Below are positions 25,298 through 35,355 of a stretch of 62,023 nucleotides of DNA, in pieces; within the stretch, counting starts at the first letter, position 1, and every line of letters begins with the position of its first letter. Made by a program: the position numbers and the translations under genes. The stretch is from JAIRVZ01 sp031553755 (GTDB lineage Bacteria > Bacteroidota > Bacteroidia > Bacteroidales > Azobacteroidaceae). Under the pieces are notes generated by a model. That model searched no databases, was not told the DNA's origin, and saw nothing but the letters and a program-made list of their open reading frames with translations. The stretch spans positions 1 to 62,023 of the forward strand of contig JAVBKZ010000004.1 of NCBI GenBank assembly GCA_031553755.1, given 5' to 3'.

Positions 25298-28200
25298 TCA
25301 TTTAAACTTGATGAAATTGTTTTCAATATCCTGATTCAAATAAGAAGTTATAGAATCCCTTTGGATAGAGAATAGGTTTTGTTGTGCTCTTCTTCTAAAT
25401 AAATTCCTGAAATTATTAAAATCTTTCCGGTATAAAATACCTAATCCTTGGGTCGTATAAGCCGATCTGAGCGAATAATACCTATCGTTGTAATGATTGT
25501 AAGCTTTCAGTCTGAAATCGCCTGTTTTAGTTAATTTATATTCTAAATCGAAATCGCCGATGAAACTGGTAGAATTTGTGTTGGAATTATCTCTATAGCC
25601 AAAATTCCCATTGAAAATTAACCGGTTATCCAACAATTGGCTGGATAACATAAGAGCCATTTCCGTATCAGTGAAATCTTTGTCGTTACTTGTGCTGAAT
25701 TTTGTTCCTATTTGGAAGTTTTCGCTAATAGAACCAAGCAAGCTTGTTAATTGGGAAGATAATGTAGCGGCAGCTACAGCTGCGAAATCATTGGTTCGCT
25801 GAGTTGACGCCGATTTATTGTCTTGCGTATAGAATTTGTTCAAAACCAGCAAATAAACCATTTGTCTGTTCATCATATCTTCGGTATTGATGATACTTTT
25901 GATTTGCCTTTGGAGTTCTTCGCTTGAATTAGGAAGTTCGATACCGAATTTAATATCCGGCCTTACTAAATCTCCCGTAATGTCCAAAATACAATCAACC
26001 GGTATATTAATACGGGGAACTTCTAAATTATCGCTCAAATCGCCAATATTGGCAGTCAGGGAATAAATTGCGTTAATATCTAAGTTAGCTGAGTAAGGAT
26101 CGCCCCTGAAAGAGACAGAACTTCCGTCTTTAATTTGAAATTCTCTGTGAATAACTTGTTGAAGGCTGAAATTATAACTACCTTTTTCAATTGTATATTT
26201 TCCGAATAATTTTAAAGGAGAATTGGTACCGTATTGTAATTGGATATTTCCTTGTCCGTATCCTTTAATTCTGTCACCGCTTACCGGATCCATTATCATT
26301 TCAATTGTAGCATCGGAAGTCGCGTCTAACTGGAGATTAAATTTAATTTCCGATTTTAACCCATTCTTCATAAGGATAGGTTTGCTATTGATTTGCGAAA
26401 AATATTTATCGATCGAAAATGTTTGTTCGGGAGATTTGTTAGAAATGAAGTTAATGAACTGATATTCCGAAATATTCGCTCCATCCATTAAATTAAGGGT
26501 CATTTTTGTTTTTTCGTTGCTTCTCATGGATACATCGATATTGACTAAATTTTCGGTTCCTTTGATTGATACCGAACCTGTTCCGAATACTGTTCCGAAG
26601 AACGCGGGATTTTTCTTTTCTGTCGCATTAAAAACTAAAAAATTGGAAGCATTTAAATTCAGGGCAAATTGAAAGTCTGATAAATAATTGTGTTTTACTA
26701 TTCCGCTTGCCGACGCTTGCCGGCCGAATTTATCTTTGAAAACGACATCTTTTATAGAGATTTCATCAGGTTTCAAATGGACATAATCCGAAAATGTATA
26801 AGTTGTATTGAGGAAATCAATTCCAAAACTTCCGTTTTTTACAAAAACATCTCCTTCGAGTGTAACATCACTGAATTTACCGAATAAATGAACATTTCCG
26901 GTCAGTGAACCAGATATGTCTTTTGTTACATTATTTAAATATTTCCGTAAAAATTCGGCATTGGTATTTTTAGCGTTGAAATGGATAGATAAATTTTTTG
27001 CCAACGGATGGATTATGCCATTCACTTTCATCGATGTCGTATCGTTTTTTCTGATATCTCCAAGCATTTTAATTCCTTGTTGTTCTTCATCCCATAATCC
27101 TAAAAGGTCTAAATTTCCTATAATAGTGTTATTGAATGAAAAATCATTGACTTTTAGCTGTGTGGATAATTGCCGGGTATGGTAAATATCATTGGCAATA
27201 ACATGCCCCGAAGCGATACCTCCCAATTCTAACGCGGGAATATTCAATATATCGAACACATAATCCAGACTTACTTTGTTTAACTGGACAAGTAAGCTAT
27301 CGGCCGGTTGTTTTGATATGACTCCATCTATATTAACGAATTGGTCGTTGTGATTAATCCTCAATTGATTCACTTTTATTTTAGTTGAATCCAATACTAT
27401 TTGAGATTGATTGATTGTCCAAATAGAATCTTTGAAAATAACTTCCGAAGGTAAAAATTGTATCTCCGTTTTCAGGGGGAAATTTCCTTCTTGTGTAGTA
27501 AATTTAGTCAATAGGTTAAAATTTCCATTATACATTTCTGATTTATCGTTCCAAAAAAGCGCGATTTTTGTCGAATTATCAAAAATTTCGCTATTCATTG
27601 AAATTTTGTTTTTCTTCTCATTTTTGATATTTGTTACATCAAGGGAAAGTAAAGCCTTGCTGTATTTATTTTCAAGGTGTATGTCGCAATTTTCGAATTT
27701 CATTTTTTGTACGTCAAATTCGGGAGACGTAATATTCAGGCTGAATTGATCGGATATACTGTTATATTTTCCTCCTATTTTTGTTTGATTATATAATATG
27801 AAAGGAAGGTCGAGAACAAAAGCGAGTTCCTGAGTATCTTCGATGGTTAAATCGAATGAAAAATTATTCGGGGAGATAATATTTTTAATGGGTTGTTTTA
27901 TCAATGCCGGAAAAAACAAATGTCCTGTTTGTAATACAGACGGAACTATACTACTGAAAGAATATTCTCCTTCAATTTTTCCGTTCAAAATATCTGAATT
28001 CAAGGTTAATAATTTTTCATTATTATCTGAATTTGTTGATTGGATACTCAATGTATCTAAATAATATCCTCCTTTTTCGGTGCTAAACCTGATATTATTC
28101 AAGTTGATAATACCGAGTAGGTTATCTATATTATCGCCTTTAAAATTTACATCTAAATCGAATGACAATTCAGAATCTTTATATTTCTTACTCAAATTTA

Positions 28201-29752
28201 ATTTGTCTAACTTGATTCTTTCCGCTTGCGCCGAAAAATTAAAAACAGAATTGATTCCGTTCAATTCTCCGAAACCTTTGGATGAAAGTTTTCCTTCGGG
28301 ACAATCAATATCGAATGTTCCATCAAAACTTTTATCTGTAAATTTTCCAACCAAGCCGATATTTGTATACAAATAGTGTTTGAATTCTATACTGTCGATT
28401 CTCGCGTCTATTTTTCCGGCGTATTTTTTATTGAAATTTTGTTTGGCATCAATTTGTATATTGAAAGAAGCAAGACCATAATTATCGTTCTTGAAAATTT
28501 TTTTCATGTTAATACCTCCGGATTCGACTTTTCCCTTGATAAAAGATGTTTTGTCTTTTCCGATTTCGATTTCTGTATTTAGATTCCCGACTTCAGTGTT
28601 AAAAACCCCGAAAGTTTTTAGATGATGAATAAAACCCGAAACTTCTCCTTCGAACTGAATGTTGCCGACTCTCAAAATTTCCTGAGGAAAATGAATGGAT
28701 TTGGCATTGAAATTTTGGGCTATTTTTTCTATTCCGGTAGCTGATACGAATGATTTTTTGATGATGCCAAATATTTGTGCCTTTTCGATATTTGTCAAAC
28801 TATCAGCTTCAACATCAGCTTGTAAAGTTAGATTTTCACCATCTGTTAACGAAAAATTATTCAATTCGAGATGGTTTATGTTTCCAGATAATTCACCTTC
28901 AACCGAAAGTAAGTCTTTATAATTTTCAAAAGCCGGAACAAAAGATTTTATATCTTTCAAGCGAATTTCAGAAGGATTGATCTTCAACGAGATAGATGAA
29001 TTTGAAATATATTCTGAAGATTTAGATACATCCTTAAAATCGGCAATAATATTTTCAATAGATAAAAAGCTTTTAGGTAGATAAATTTCCAGGTTATTGA
29101 TGCTCGCCTTTTCTTTCGAAGCCATCAAGCCTAAAGAAATTTTTTTCACTATAAATCCGGATTGTTCTTTGAAACTCAACCGGTTGATGTCTGCTTTCAG
29201 TTTTGAAGAAGTTAGTTCATCGATATGAATTTTAGCTGATATGTCATTGATTTCGATATGTTTAGAGTTAAATTTACCAAAAGATCTATCCGCGGTTTTT
29301 ACATTATAAGTGAAGTTACCTCTTCGCAGGTTTAAGTTTTTGATAACCAGATCAATATTGTTATCCTTTTTGATTGTGTCTTTACTGGCGAAAGCATCAA
29401 TTACAAATTGAAGGTTTAACGGAGATTGATTGGTTTCTTTTATCAAATTGAATTGAAAACTGAATAATTGAGCAGAACTAAATCTTAGCTTAGCTTTAAA
29501 TAAAGGCAATAAATCGAATCCGACAGCCAACCGTTTAGCTTGGAATAAAATTTCCCCGTTTTGATCTTCTAAGTATAAATCTTTGATTATTAATTTATTA
29601 AATAATTCAAAGTCTACTTTTCCGATTTCAACTTCCACGCCTAAAATTTCGTGAAGTTTTTGAGAAGTTTTAGCGGAAATTTTTTGTTGGATATAGGGAA
29701 TATTTAACAATCCCACAGGCATAAAATAAAATACCCATAAGAACAAAATCAA
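25298..29752 (-). CDS. TamB-like translocation/assembly module protein
   Basis: A very long (1484 residues here) envelope protein of the AsmA/TamB family, anchored in the inner membrane and bridging the periplasm as a lipid-carrying beta-groove. The N-terminus is a membrane helix, the middle repeats beta-strand text, and the C-terminal DUF490 region includes RGDPYSANLDINAIYSL and QLTSLLGSISENF. The called start is TTG 29752. The frame is open to 29803, and an ATT at 29782 would add a typical KKFKYIIWG basic N-terminus. No ATG is available before the membrane helix. A BamA-like TamA partner is not in the window. Confidence 0.9.
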   Translation of the reverse strand: MILFLWVFYFMPVGLLNIPYIQQKISAKTSQKLHEILGVEVEIGKVDFELFNKLIIKDLYLEDQNGEILFQAKRLAVGFDLLPLFKAKLRFSSAQLFSFQFNLIKETNQSPLNLQFVIDAFASKDTIKKDNNIDLVIKNLNLRRGNFTYNVKTADRSFGKFNSKHIEINDISAKIHIDELTSSKLKADINRLSFKEQSGFIVKKISLGLMASKEKASINNLEIYLPKSFLSIENIIADFKDVSKSSEYISNSSISLKINPSEIRLKDIKSFVPAFENYKDLLSVEGELSGNINHLELNNFSLTDGENLTLQADVEADSLTNIEKAQIFGIIKKSFVSATGIEKIAQNFNAKSIHFPQEILRVGNIQFEGEVSGFIHHLKTFGVFNTEVGNLNTEIEIGKDKTSFIKGKVESGGINMKKIFKNDNYGLASFNIQIDAKQNFNKKYAGKIDARIDSIEFKHYLYTNIGLVGKFTDKSFDGTFDIDCPEGKLSSKGFGELNGINSVFNFSAQAERIKLDKLNLSKKYKDSELSFDLDVNFKGDNIDNLLGIINLNNIRFSTEKGGYYLDTLSIQSTNSDNNEKLLTLNSDILNGKIEGEYSFSSIVPSVLQTGHLFFPALIKQPIKNIISPNNFSFDLTIEDTQELAFVLDLPFILYNQTKIGGKYNSISDQFSLNITSPEFDVQKMKFENCDIHLENKYSKALLSLDVTNIKNEKKNKISMNSEIFDNSTKIALFWNDKSEMYNGNFNLLTKFTTQEGNFPLKTEIQFLPSEVIFKDSIWTINQSQIVLDSTKIKVNQLRINHNDQFVNIDGVISKQPADSLLVQLNKVSLDYVFDILNIPALELGGIASGHVIANDIYHTRQLSTQLKVNDFSFNNTIIGNLDLLGLWDEEQQGIKMLGDIRKNDTTSMKVNGIIHPLAKNLSIHFNAKNTNAEFLRKYLNNVTKDISGSLTGNVHLFGKFSDVTLEGDVFVKNGSFGIDFLNTTYTFSDYVHLKPDEISIKDVVFKDKFGRQASASGIVKHNYLSDFQFALNLNASNFLVFNATEKKNPAFFGTVFGTGSVSIKGTENLVNIDVSMRSNEKTKMTLNLMDGANISEYQFINFISNKSPEQTFSIDKYFSQINSKPILMKNGLKSEIKFNLQLDATSDATIEMIMDPVSGDRIKGYGQGNIQLQYGTNSPLKLFGKYTIEKGSYNFSLQQVIHREFQIKDGSSVSFRGDPYSANLDINAIYSLTANIGDLSDNLEVPRINIPVDCILDITGDLVRPDIKFGIELPNSSEELQRQIKSIINTEDMMNRQMVYLLVLNKFYTQDNKSASTQRTNDFAAVAAATLSSQLTSLLGSISENFQIGTKFSTSNDKDFTDTEMALMLSSQLLDNRLIFNGNFGYRDNSNTNSTSFIGDFDLEYKLTKTGDFRLKAYNHYNDRYYSLRSAYTTQGLGILYRKDFNNFRNLFRRRAQQNLFSIQRDSITSYLNQDIENNFIKFK

Positions 29753-29806
29753 CCCCCAAATTATGTATTTGAATTTTTTAATGCCGCGCTTTTTTGAAAT
29801 TATCTA

Positions 29807-29814
29807 CAAAACTA
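29807..29814 (-). promoter_or_regulatory. Predicted -7 element for tamB
   Basis: The minus strand reads TAGTTTTG, matching TAnnTTTG. The inferred start of transcription, near 29800, leaves a leader of about 20 bases before the ATT at 29782, or about 50 before the TTG at 29752. Confidence 0.45.
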
Positions 29815-29837
29815 TAAAATTTAAGAGCAAGTTTTCC

Positions 29838-29845
29838 TATTTTTG
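29838..29845 (+). promoter_or_regulatory. Predicted -7 element for tsaD
   Basis: TATTTTTG matches TAnnTTTG and lies 16 bases before ATG 29861. It overlaps the TTG at 29843, which argues against that codon as the start. Confidence 0.45.
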
Positions 29846-29860
29846 CAAAAAAAATACGCT

Positions 29861-30880
29861 ATGAATATAACAATTTTAGGAATAGAATCTTCGTGCGATG
29901 ATACTTCAGCTTCGGTTTTGAGAAATGGTGTTGTTTTGTCAAACATTATAGCCGGACAAAAAGTTCATGAAGCTTATGGAGGAGTTGTTCCCGAATTGGC
30001 TTCCCGGGCGCATCAACAAAATATAATCCCGGTCGTTCACGAAGCGTTGAAACAAGCGGGAGTGAAAAAAGAAGAGCTCAGCGCCGTTGCTTTTACCCGT
30101 GGTCCCGGATTGTTGGGATCGTTGTTGGTAGGAACTTCATTTGCCAAAGGTTTTTCTACCGCATTGCAAATTCCGATGATTGATGTAAATCATTTACAAG
30201 CGCATGTTTTGGCGCATTTTATCAAACAAAACGAATCGGATGGAAATTCTCCTTCATTTCCGTTTTTATGTTTGCTCGTTTCCGGAGGAAATTCCCAAAT
30301 CATATTAGTAAAAGCGTATAACGATATGGAAGTTATCGGCCAAACAATCGACGACGCGGCCGGTGAAGCTTTCGATAAATGCGCGAAAGTGATGGATTTA
30401 CCTTATCCCGGAGGACCTGTAGTCGATAAATTAGCTAAAGAAGGCAATCCATTAGCATTTAAATTGAATAAACCCCAGATACCCGATTATGATTATAGTT
30501 TTAGCGGATTGAAAACTTCGTTTTTGTATTTATTGAGGGATAAGTTAAAAGAAAATCCCAATTTCATAGAAGAAAATAAAAAAGATCTTTGTGCGAGCCT
30601 GCAATATACTATCATCGAAATTTTGATGAATAAATTAAGAAAGGCGGCTATAGACTTAAATATTAAAGAAATAGCTGTTGCCGGAGGCGTTTCAGCTAAT
30701 TCAGGTTTGAGAAATTCGTTCGAAGAACATGCTAAAAAATACGGATGGAAAATTTATGTTCCGCCATTTTCATTTACGACCGACAACGCGGCGATGGTAG
30801 CGATGAGCGGCCATTTCAAATTTTTGAATAATGAATTTTGCGAAATGACGGCCGTTCCGTTTTCGAAAATAGTTGTATGA
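29861..30880 (+). CDS. tsaD: tRNA threonylcarbamoyladenosine transferase
   Basis: Catalytic subunit that places threonylcarbamoyl on A37 of ANN-decoding tRNAs, with TsaB and TsaE. From ATG 29861 the protein has 339 residues and starts with the family-typical MNITILGIESSCDDTS. The metal-binding HxxxH equivalent is in RAHQQNIIPVVHEAL, and GGNSQIIL and the C-terminal TDNAAMVA motif are present. The gene is divergent from tamB with a 107-base shared promoter region (78 bases if tamB starts at ATT 29782). Confidence 0.96.
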   Translation: MNITILGIESSCDDTSASVLRNGVVLSNIIAGQKVHEAYGGVVPELASRAHQQNIIPVVHEALKQAGVKKEELSAVAFTRGPGLLGSLLVGTSFAKGFSTALQIPMIDVNHLQAHVLAHFIKQNESDGNSPSFPFLCLLVSGGNSQIILVKAYNDMEVIGQTIDDAAGEAFDKCAKVMDLPYPGGPVVDKLAKEGNPLAFKLNKPQIPDYDYSFSGLKTSFLYLLRDKLKENPNFIEENKKDLCASLQYTIIEILMNKLRKAAIDLNIKEIAVAGGVSANSGLRNSFEEHAKKYGWKIYVPPFSFTTDNAAMVAMSGHFKFLNNEFCEMTAVPFSKIVV

Positions 30881-30928
30881 TTTAGAAGTCATCTTGACTT
30901 TTACAACATGTATCAAATGATAGATTTT

Positions 30929-31024
30929 AAACACAGAGTTACACGGAGAAATTATTCACAGAGTAGATTCTTAGATTAATATAATGGGGTACTCTGTGAA
31001 ATAAACTCCTTTTACTCCGTGTTT
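30929..31024. repeat. Palindrome of cacagagttacacggag words
   Basis: The arms 30929-30965 and 30990-31024 are near-complementary. The inner 11 bases (30955-30965 with 30990-31000, TTCACAGAGTA) pair perfectly, and AAACAC pairs with GTGTTT at the outer ends. It fills the space between the convergent tsaD and YigZ-like genes, where it could also end transcription. Confidence 0.75.
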
Positions 31025-31046
31025 GATAAAAACTCGAGACGAATTC

Positions 31047-31640
31047 TTAATCCAATAATCTAGTTGTTTCAACTTTCAGTAAACGAGATTTTAGTTTTTC
31101 CATTTCGCTTTTCCTTATTCTTAAAGACATTATACAGTTCATATCGAAAGATTGCGAAAGGATGGTCGGATTTTCTTCTTTAATAACCCGCATGATTCCG
31201 TTCAGGAAAGGATATTCGAATGTAATAGTTATTTCTTCATCAACTGTTTTTGTGATAATTTCAGCGTTCGCGATAGCATCTTGCGCCGCCGCGCGATAAG
31301 CGGTAATCAGGCCGCTTGTTCCGAGTTTTACACCTCCGAAATACCTGACGACAATAATCAATATATCTGTTAATTCATTTGAATTAATTACGCCAAGTAT
31401 TGGTTTTCCCGCCGTAGAAGAAGGTTCTCCATCATCATTGACCCTGAAAATTTCTCTTTCGAATCCTAACATATATGCCCAGCAAACATGCCGGGCATCA
31501 TAATGTTGTTTTCGATAGTTTTCAATGAGTAATTTTACATCTTCTGCCGTTTTGACCGGAATCGCATAAGCAATGAATTTACTTCGTTGTTCGGTGATAT
31601 ACCCTTCTAAAATTTTTTCTATCGTTCTGTATGTATCCAT
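31047..31640 (-). CDS. YigZ/IMPACT-family protein
   Basis: A 197-residue protein of the UPF0029/IMPACT family. The conserved core is HVCWAYMLG, FRVNDDGEPSSTAGKPIL and VVRYFGGVKLGTSGL, followed by a C-terminal DUF1949-type domain. Bacterial members have no settled function; links to translation have been suggested from the eukaryotic IMPACT protein. Its ATG overlaps the last base of the GH105 stop codon, so it is translated from the same message. Confidence 0.9.
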   Translation of the reverse strand: MDTYRTIEKILEGYITEQRSKFIAYAIPVKTAEDVKLLIENYRKQHYDARHVCWAYMLGFEREIFRVNDDGEPSSTAGKPILGVINSNELTDILIIVVRYFGGVKLGTSGLITAYRAAAQDAIANAEIITKTVDEEITITFEYPFLNGIMRVIKEENPTILSQSFDMNCIMSLRIRKSEMEKLKSRLLKVETTRLLD

Positions 31641-32983
31641 TATTTTCCGGACAATTCGTATTCCAAACTTGCCATAATAAATGGCCCGATGGCTTTTCCT
31701 TCGTTTTGAGTAACCGGAACATCAGAACCACAAAGATAATAATCGACAGTTCCTGTGCGGGTAGGGTCTTTTGCCGGCCCTAAACCTGCCGAAGCGCAAG
31801 ATTGGATAATATTGATGTTGTTATTTGATTCTTTAGTAATAAAGTTCTGAATCAAGCCATCATAAGCCTTTTTGGCTATAGGTTCGTAAGTTTTTCCATC
31901 CAAAACTCCAATCCTGATTCCTTTGAAGTATGCATAGGTAAACATGCTTGAAGCCGAAGATTCCAAATAATTGACCGCGTTACATTCATTACAGATGATT
32001 TCTTTACCTTTTTCCGTGACTTTTTCACCTTTTCCACTTGCTTTTTTATCGCTATTATATTGAAGTAATTGATACCAACAACCCGATTTTTTATCCTGAT
32101 GCTTGGCTAAACCGCCGGCAACCTGATTGACCATTGTTACTAATGTTTGATAATCAGGATGATTTTTAGGCATCAATTCAAGAACATCAACCAACGCGGC
32201 GAAAAACCAACCCATTCCCCGTCCCCAAAATTCGGGAGAACAACCTTTGCCTGGCGATTCTTTTTTTGCCCAAAAAGAGTTTTTATCCTGAGGGTCGGCC
32301 GACCAAGCGTGATAATTCAAGCCTTTTTCGGAATCATAAGTGTATTGGTTTACGATTTTAAATTGCAAAGCAATATCCGACCACGAATCGAAATTGTCTT
32401 TTTCTCCTGATTCGTTTCCAAAAGCTGATTGAAAATCGGCATACAAGGCGGCTCCCATATATAAACCATCCAACCACATTTGGTTAGGATATTGGGCTTT
32501 ATGGAAAAAACCTCCAGTTCCCGGCTTGGAATTATCTATCCGGCTGTGATTATATTTCAGTTTGTTTCTCAAAAAAGTAGCGCAACGTTTGTAGCGTTCG
32601 GCATCTGTAGTGTTGCCTTTTTTGATTTCTTCTTTATATAAAGTGAAAAAAATCTTTCCGGCTGCTAAATCATCCAAATTACTTTCTCCTACTTTTATCG
32701 TGTCGTTTCCTTGCAGCGAATGGTCGGCATATTGTTTCACAATATCGTAATATGCTGTTTTGTCAGGATATTGTGTCCATGCTTTCAAAACGCTATGGGC
32801 AACAAGTCCCGGAACATAATCCCAATGGGCGGTTGCCAATTGTTGTTCTTTCTTGTTACTTAAAAAAGTTTGCATCGCCCTGTTTTCAACCATTTGTTGG
32901 GAATATGGTATTTTACTAACTTCCTTTTTAGAAGAACAGGAAGAAAGAAGAATAATGATGGAAAAAATTACCGGATTTTTCAT
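31640..32983 (-). CDS. Unsaturated rhamnogalacturonyl hydrolase lipoprotein (GH105)
   Basis: Removes the unsaturated uronic acid left by pectate or rhamnogalacturonan lyases. The 447 residues begin with a lipoprotein signal (ILLSSCSSKK, Cys16). The (alpha/alpha)6 barrel motifs include MWLDGLYMGAALYADF, with the family's catalytic Asp, and WGRGMGWFFAALVD. The N-terminal lipid places it at a membrane facing the periplasm or outside. No SusC/D pair is nearby. Confidence 0.88.
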   Translation of the reverse strand: MKNPVIFSIIILLSSCSSKKEVSKIPYSQQMVENRAMQTFLSNKKEQQLATAHWDYVPGLVAHSVLKAWTQYPDKTAYYDIVKQYADHSLQGNDTIKVGESNLDDLAAGKIFFTLYKEEIKKGNTTDAERYKRCATFLRNKLKYNHSRIDNSKPGTGGFFHKAQYPNQMWLDGLYMGAALYADFQSAFGNESGEKDNFDSWSDIALQFKIVNQYTYDSEKGLNYHAWSADPQDKNSFWAKKESPGKGCSPEFWGRGMGWFFAALVDVLELMPKNHPDYQTLVTMVNQVAGGLAKHQDKKSGCWYQLLQYNSDKKASGKGEKVTEKGKEIICNECNAVNYLESSASSMFTYAYFKGIRIGVLDGKTYEPIAKKAYDGLIQNFITKESNNNINIIQSCASAGLGPAKDPTRTGTVDYYLCGSDVPVTQNEGKAIGPFIMASLEYELSGK

Positions 32984-33023
32984 TGTAGTTTATAACTCAG
33001 TTATTGCCCTATGTGAAAATTTT

Positions 33024-34268
33024 TTAATTCAATTTATGAATCACTAAGCCCGAACGTAATTTAGGCTCGAACCAGGTTGTTTTTGGAGGCATAATATTTC
33101 CGGTATCGGCAATGTCTATCAATTGTTTCATTGAGACAGGATATAGTGCAAGCGCCGCTACCATTTCTCCACTATCGACACGGCGTTTCAATTCATCCAA
33201 ACCTCGTAAACCGCCAACGAAATCAACGCGTTTGTCTGTTCTCAAATCTTTCATCCCTAAAATTTTGTCTAAAATCAGGTCCGACGAAATTGTAACATCC
33301 AATACGCCGATTGGGTCATTGTCGTTGTAAGTTCCTTGTTTTGCAGTTAATGAATACCAATTATTTTCCAAGTACAACGAAAAGTTATGCAACCCAGCCG
33401 GATGATAAATATCATTTCCTTTATTTTCAACGATAAAATCTTTTTCAATCGCTTTCAAAAATTCAGAAGGAGTTAGCCCGTTTAAATCTTTAACTACACG
33501 ATTGTAGTCCATGATTTTCAATTGATTATCAGGAAAACAAACGGCTAAAAAGTAGTTATATTCTTCATTTCCGGTATGATTCGGATTTTGTTTGGCTTTT
33601 TCGGCTCCCACCAACGCGGCCGCGGCTGTGCGGTGATGTCCGTCGGCTATATATAAATAGGGTATGTTTGCGAAAATTTCAGTAATTTGTTTGATAGTTT
33701 CATCATTGTCAATCAACCAAAAAGAATGTCCGAAACCATCAGGAGCGATAAAATCATACTCAGGAGTTTTCTTAATAACAGCCGAAACAATCGCGTCTAA
33801 ATCCTGATTTTCGGGATAAGCGAAGAAAACCGGTTCGATGTTGGCATTGTTGATACGTACGTGAATCATACGGTCTTCTTCTTTGTCTTTGCGTGTCAAT
33901 TCGTGTTTCTTAATGACACCTGTCATGTAGTCATTAACATTCGCGCAAACCACAAGTCCGTATTGCGTGCGGTCATTCATCGTTTGAGCGTAAACATAAT
34001 ACATTTCCCGCATATCTTGTTTTAACCATCCTTTTTCTTGGAATTTATTAAAATTCTCTACCGCTTTGTCATAGACCGGTTGGGAATGTTCGTCCGTTCC
34101 TGCCGCAAAATCTATTTCGGGTTTGATGATATGGTAAAGCGATTTCTCATTGCCTTCCGCTTCTTTCCGGGCTTCTTCCGAACTCAATACATCATAAGGA
34201 CGGGATGTTACTTGTGTTATTAAATCTTTAGGAGGACGGAGTCCTTTGAATGGTTTAATGATTGCCAT
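33024..34268 (-). CDS. DUF1015 family protein
   Basis: A 414-residue soluble protein that opens IIKPFKGLRPPKDL and contains the conserved IADGHHRTAAA and RPYDVLS segments of DUF1015. In many Bacteroidales this gene sits beside serC and serA; here serA is 12 kb away. Its biochemical role is not established. It lies 40 bases upstream of the GH105 gene on the same strand. Confidence 0.9.
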   Translation of the reverse strand: MAIIKPFKGLRPPKDLITQVTSRPYDVLSSEEARKEAEGNEKSLYHIIKPEIDFAAGTDEHSQPVYDKAVENFNKFQEKGWLKQDMREMYYVYAQTMNDRTQYGLVVCANVNDYMTGVIKKHELTRKDKEEDRMIHVRINNANIEPVFFAYPENQDLDAIVSAVIKKTPEYDFIAPDGFGHSFWLIDNDETIKQITEIFANIPYLYIADGHHRTAAAALVGAEKAKQNPNHTGNEEYNYFLAVCFPDNQLKIMDYNRVVKDLNGLTPSEFLKAIEKDFIVENKGNDIYHPAGLHNFSLYLENNWYSLTAKQGTYNDNDPIGVLDVTISSDLILDKILGMKDLRTDKRVDFVGGLRGLDELKRRVDSGEMVAALALYPVSMKQLIDIADTGNIMPPKTTWFEPKLRSGLVIHKLN

Positions 34269-34308
34269 AATATCTTATTGTTTTGTGAGAATATATTTTA
34301 ATCTTCTT

Positions 34309-35343
34309 TTATAATCCGATAAAATTTATTAACAGATAAATAGCGGATGCTAACAACGCGCTTACGGGAATAGTTAAAATCCAAGCCCAAAGTAAATTAA
34401 TTGTCACACCCCAACGTACGGCGGATAAACGTTTAACAGCTCCAACTCCCATAATCGCTCCGGTAATGGTATGCGTAGTACTTACCGGAATTTTCCATAT
34501 TTCAGTTAAAAACAAAGTAATCGCTCCGGCCGTTTCCGCGCAAACTCCTTCTAATGGAGTTACTTTGGTGATTTTAGACCCCATTGTTTTAACGATTCGC
34601 CAGCCTCCCATCATTGTGCCCAATCCGATCGCGCTGAAACATGTGTACGCGATCCAATCGTGCATATCGTGCATCGAATCCATCTTTAACCAATCGGGTA
34701 GTAAACCGGTATGCGTATTTCCGAAAGAAATGATTGCTATCCCGATAATTCCCATTACCTTTTGCGAATCATTCATTCCATGTCCGAGGCTGAACAATCC
34801 GGATGAAACTAATTGAAGTTTTTTGAATATATTATCTGCCTTTCTCGGATTTGTTTTTCTGAAAATCCAAAGAATAAAAATCGTTATGATTGAAGAAGTA
34901 AACATCCCTATTAAAGGAGCTAATACAATGAATGAAGCGATTTTAGCGATTACAGAAATATGAATGGAATGAAATCCGGAAGCACAAATAGCAGCACCCG
35001 CGAATCCTCCTATTAGAGTATGGGACGATGAAGATGGAATACCTAAACGCCAGGTTAACAGATTCCACATGATCGCGGCAATTAAACCCGATAAAATTAT
35101 CGGAAGAGTAATATAATTTTCCAATACAACTTTCGATACCGTATCAGCTATTCCGAATTCTCCTATTATATATTTCGCGACAAAAAGAGCTATGAAATTA
35201 AATAATGCGGCCCACAGTACAGCTTGAAAAGGTGTCAATACTTTTGTAGAAACAATAGTGGCGATAGAGTTGGCGGCATCGTGAAAGCCATTGATAAAAT
35301 CAAAAATAATGGCTAAAACAATTACAATTATTAATAATGTCAT
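34309..35343 (-). CDS. PiT-family inorganic phosphate transporter
   Basis: A low-affinity metal-phosphate carrier, 344 residues and about nine or ten helices, shorter than E. coli PitA. The two PiT signatures are visible: DFINGFHDAANSIAT near the N-terminus and PVSTTHTITGAIMGVGAVK near the C-terminus. It follows the DUF47 gene by 12 bases, the usual pairing. Confidence 0.95.
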   Translation of the reverse strand: MTLLIIVIVLAIIFDFINGFHDAANSIATIVSTKVLTPFQAVLWAALFNFIALFVAKYIIGEFGIADTVSKVVLENYITLPIILSGLIAAIMWNLLTWRLGIPSSSSHTLIGGFAGAAICASGFHSIHISVIAKIASFIVLAPLIGMFTSSIITIFILWIFRKTNPRKADNIFKKLQLVSSGLFSLGHGMNDSQKVMGIIGIAIISFGNTHTGLLPDWLKMDSMHDMHDWIAYTCFSAIGLGTMMGGWRIVKTMGSKITKVTPLEGVCAETAGAITLFLTEIWKIPVSTTHTITGAIMGVGAVKRLSAVRWGVTINLLWAWILTIPVSALLASAIYLLINFIGL

Positions 35344-35355
35344 AAAGAAAATACT

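Noticed and set aside
29843..29860. TTG start for tsaD
   Set aside because: It overlaps the -7 element; ATG 29861 gives the canonical TsaD N-terminus.
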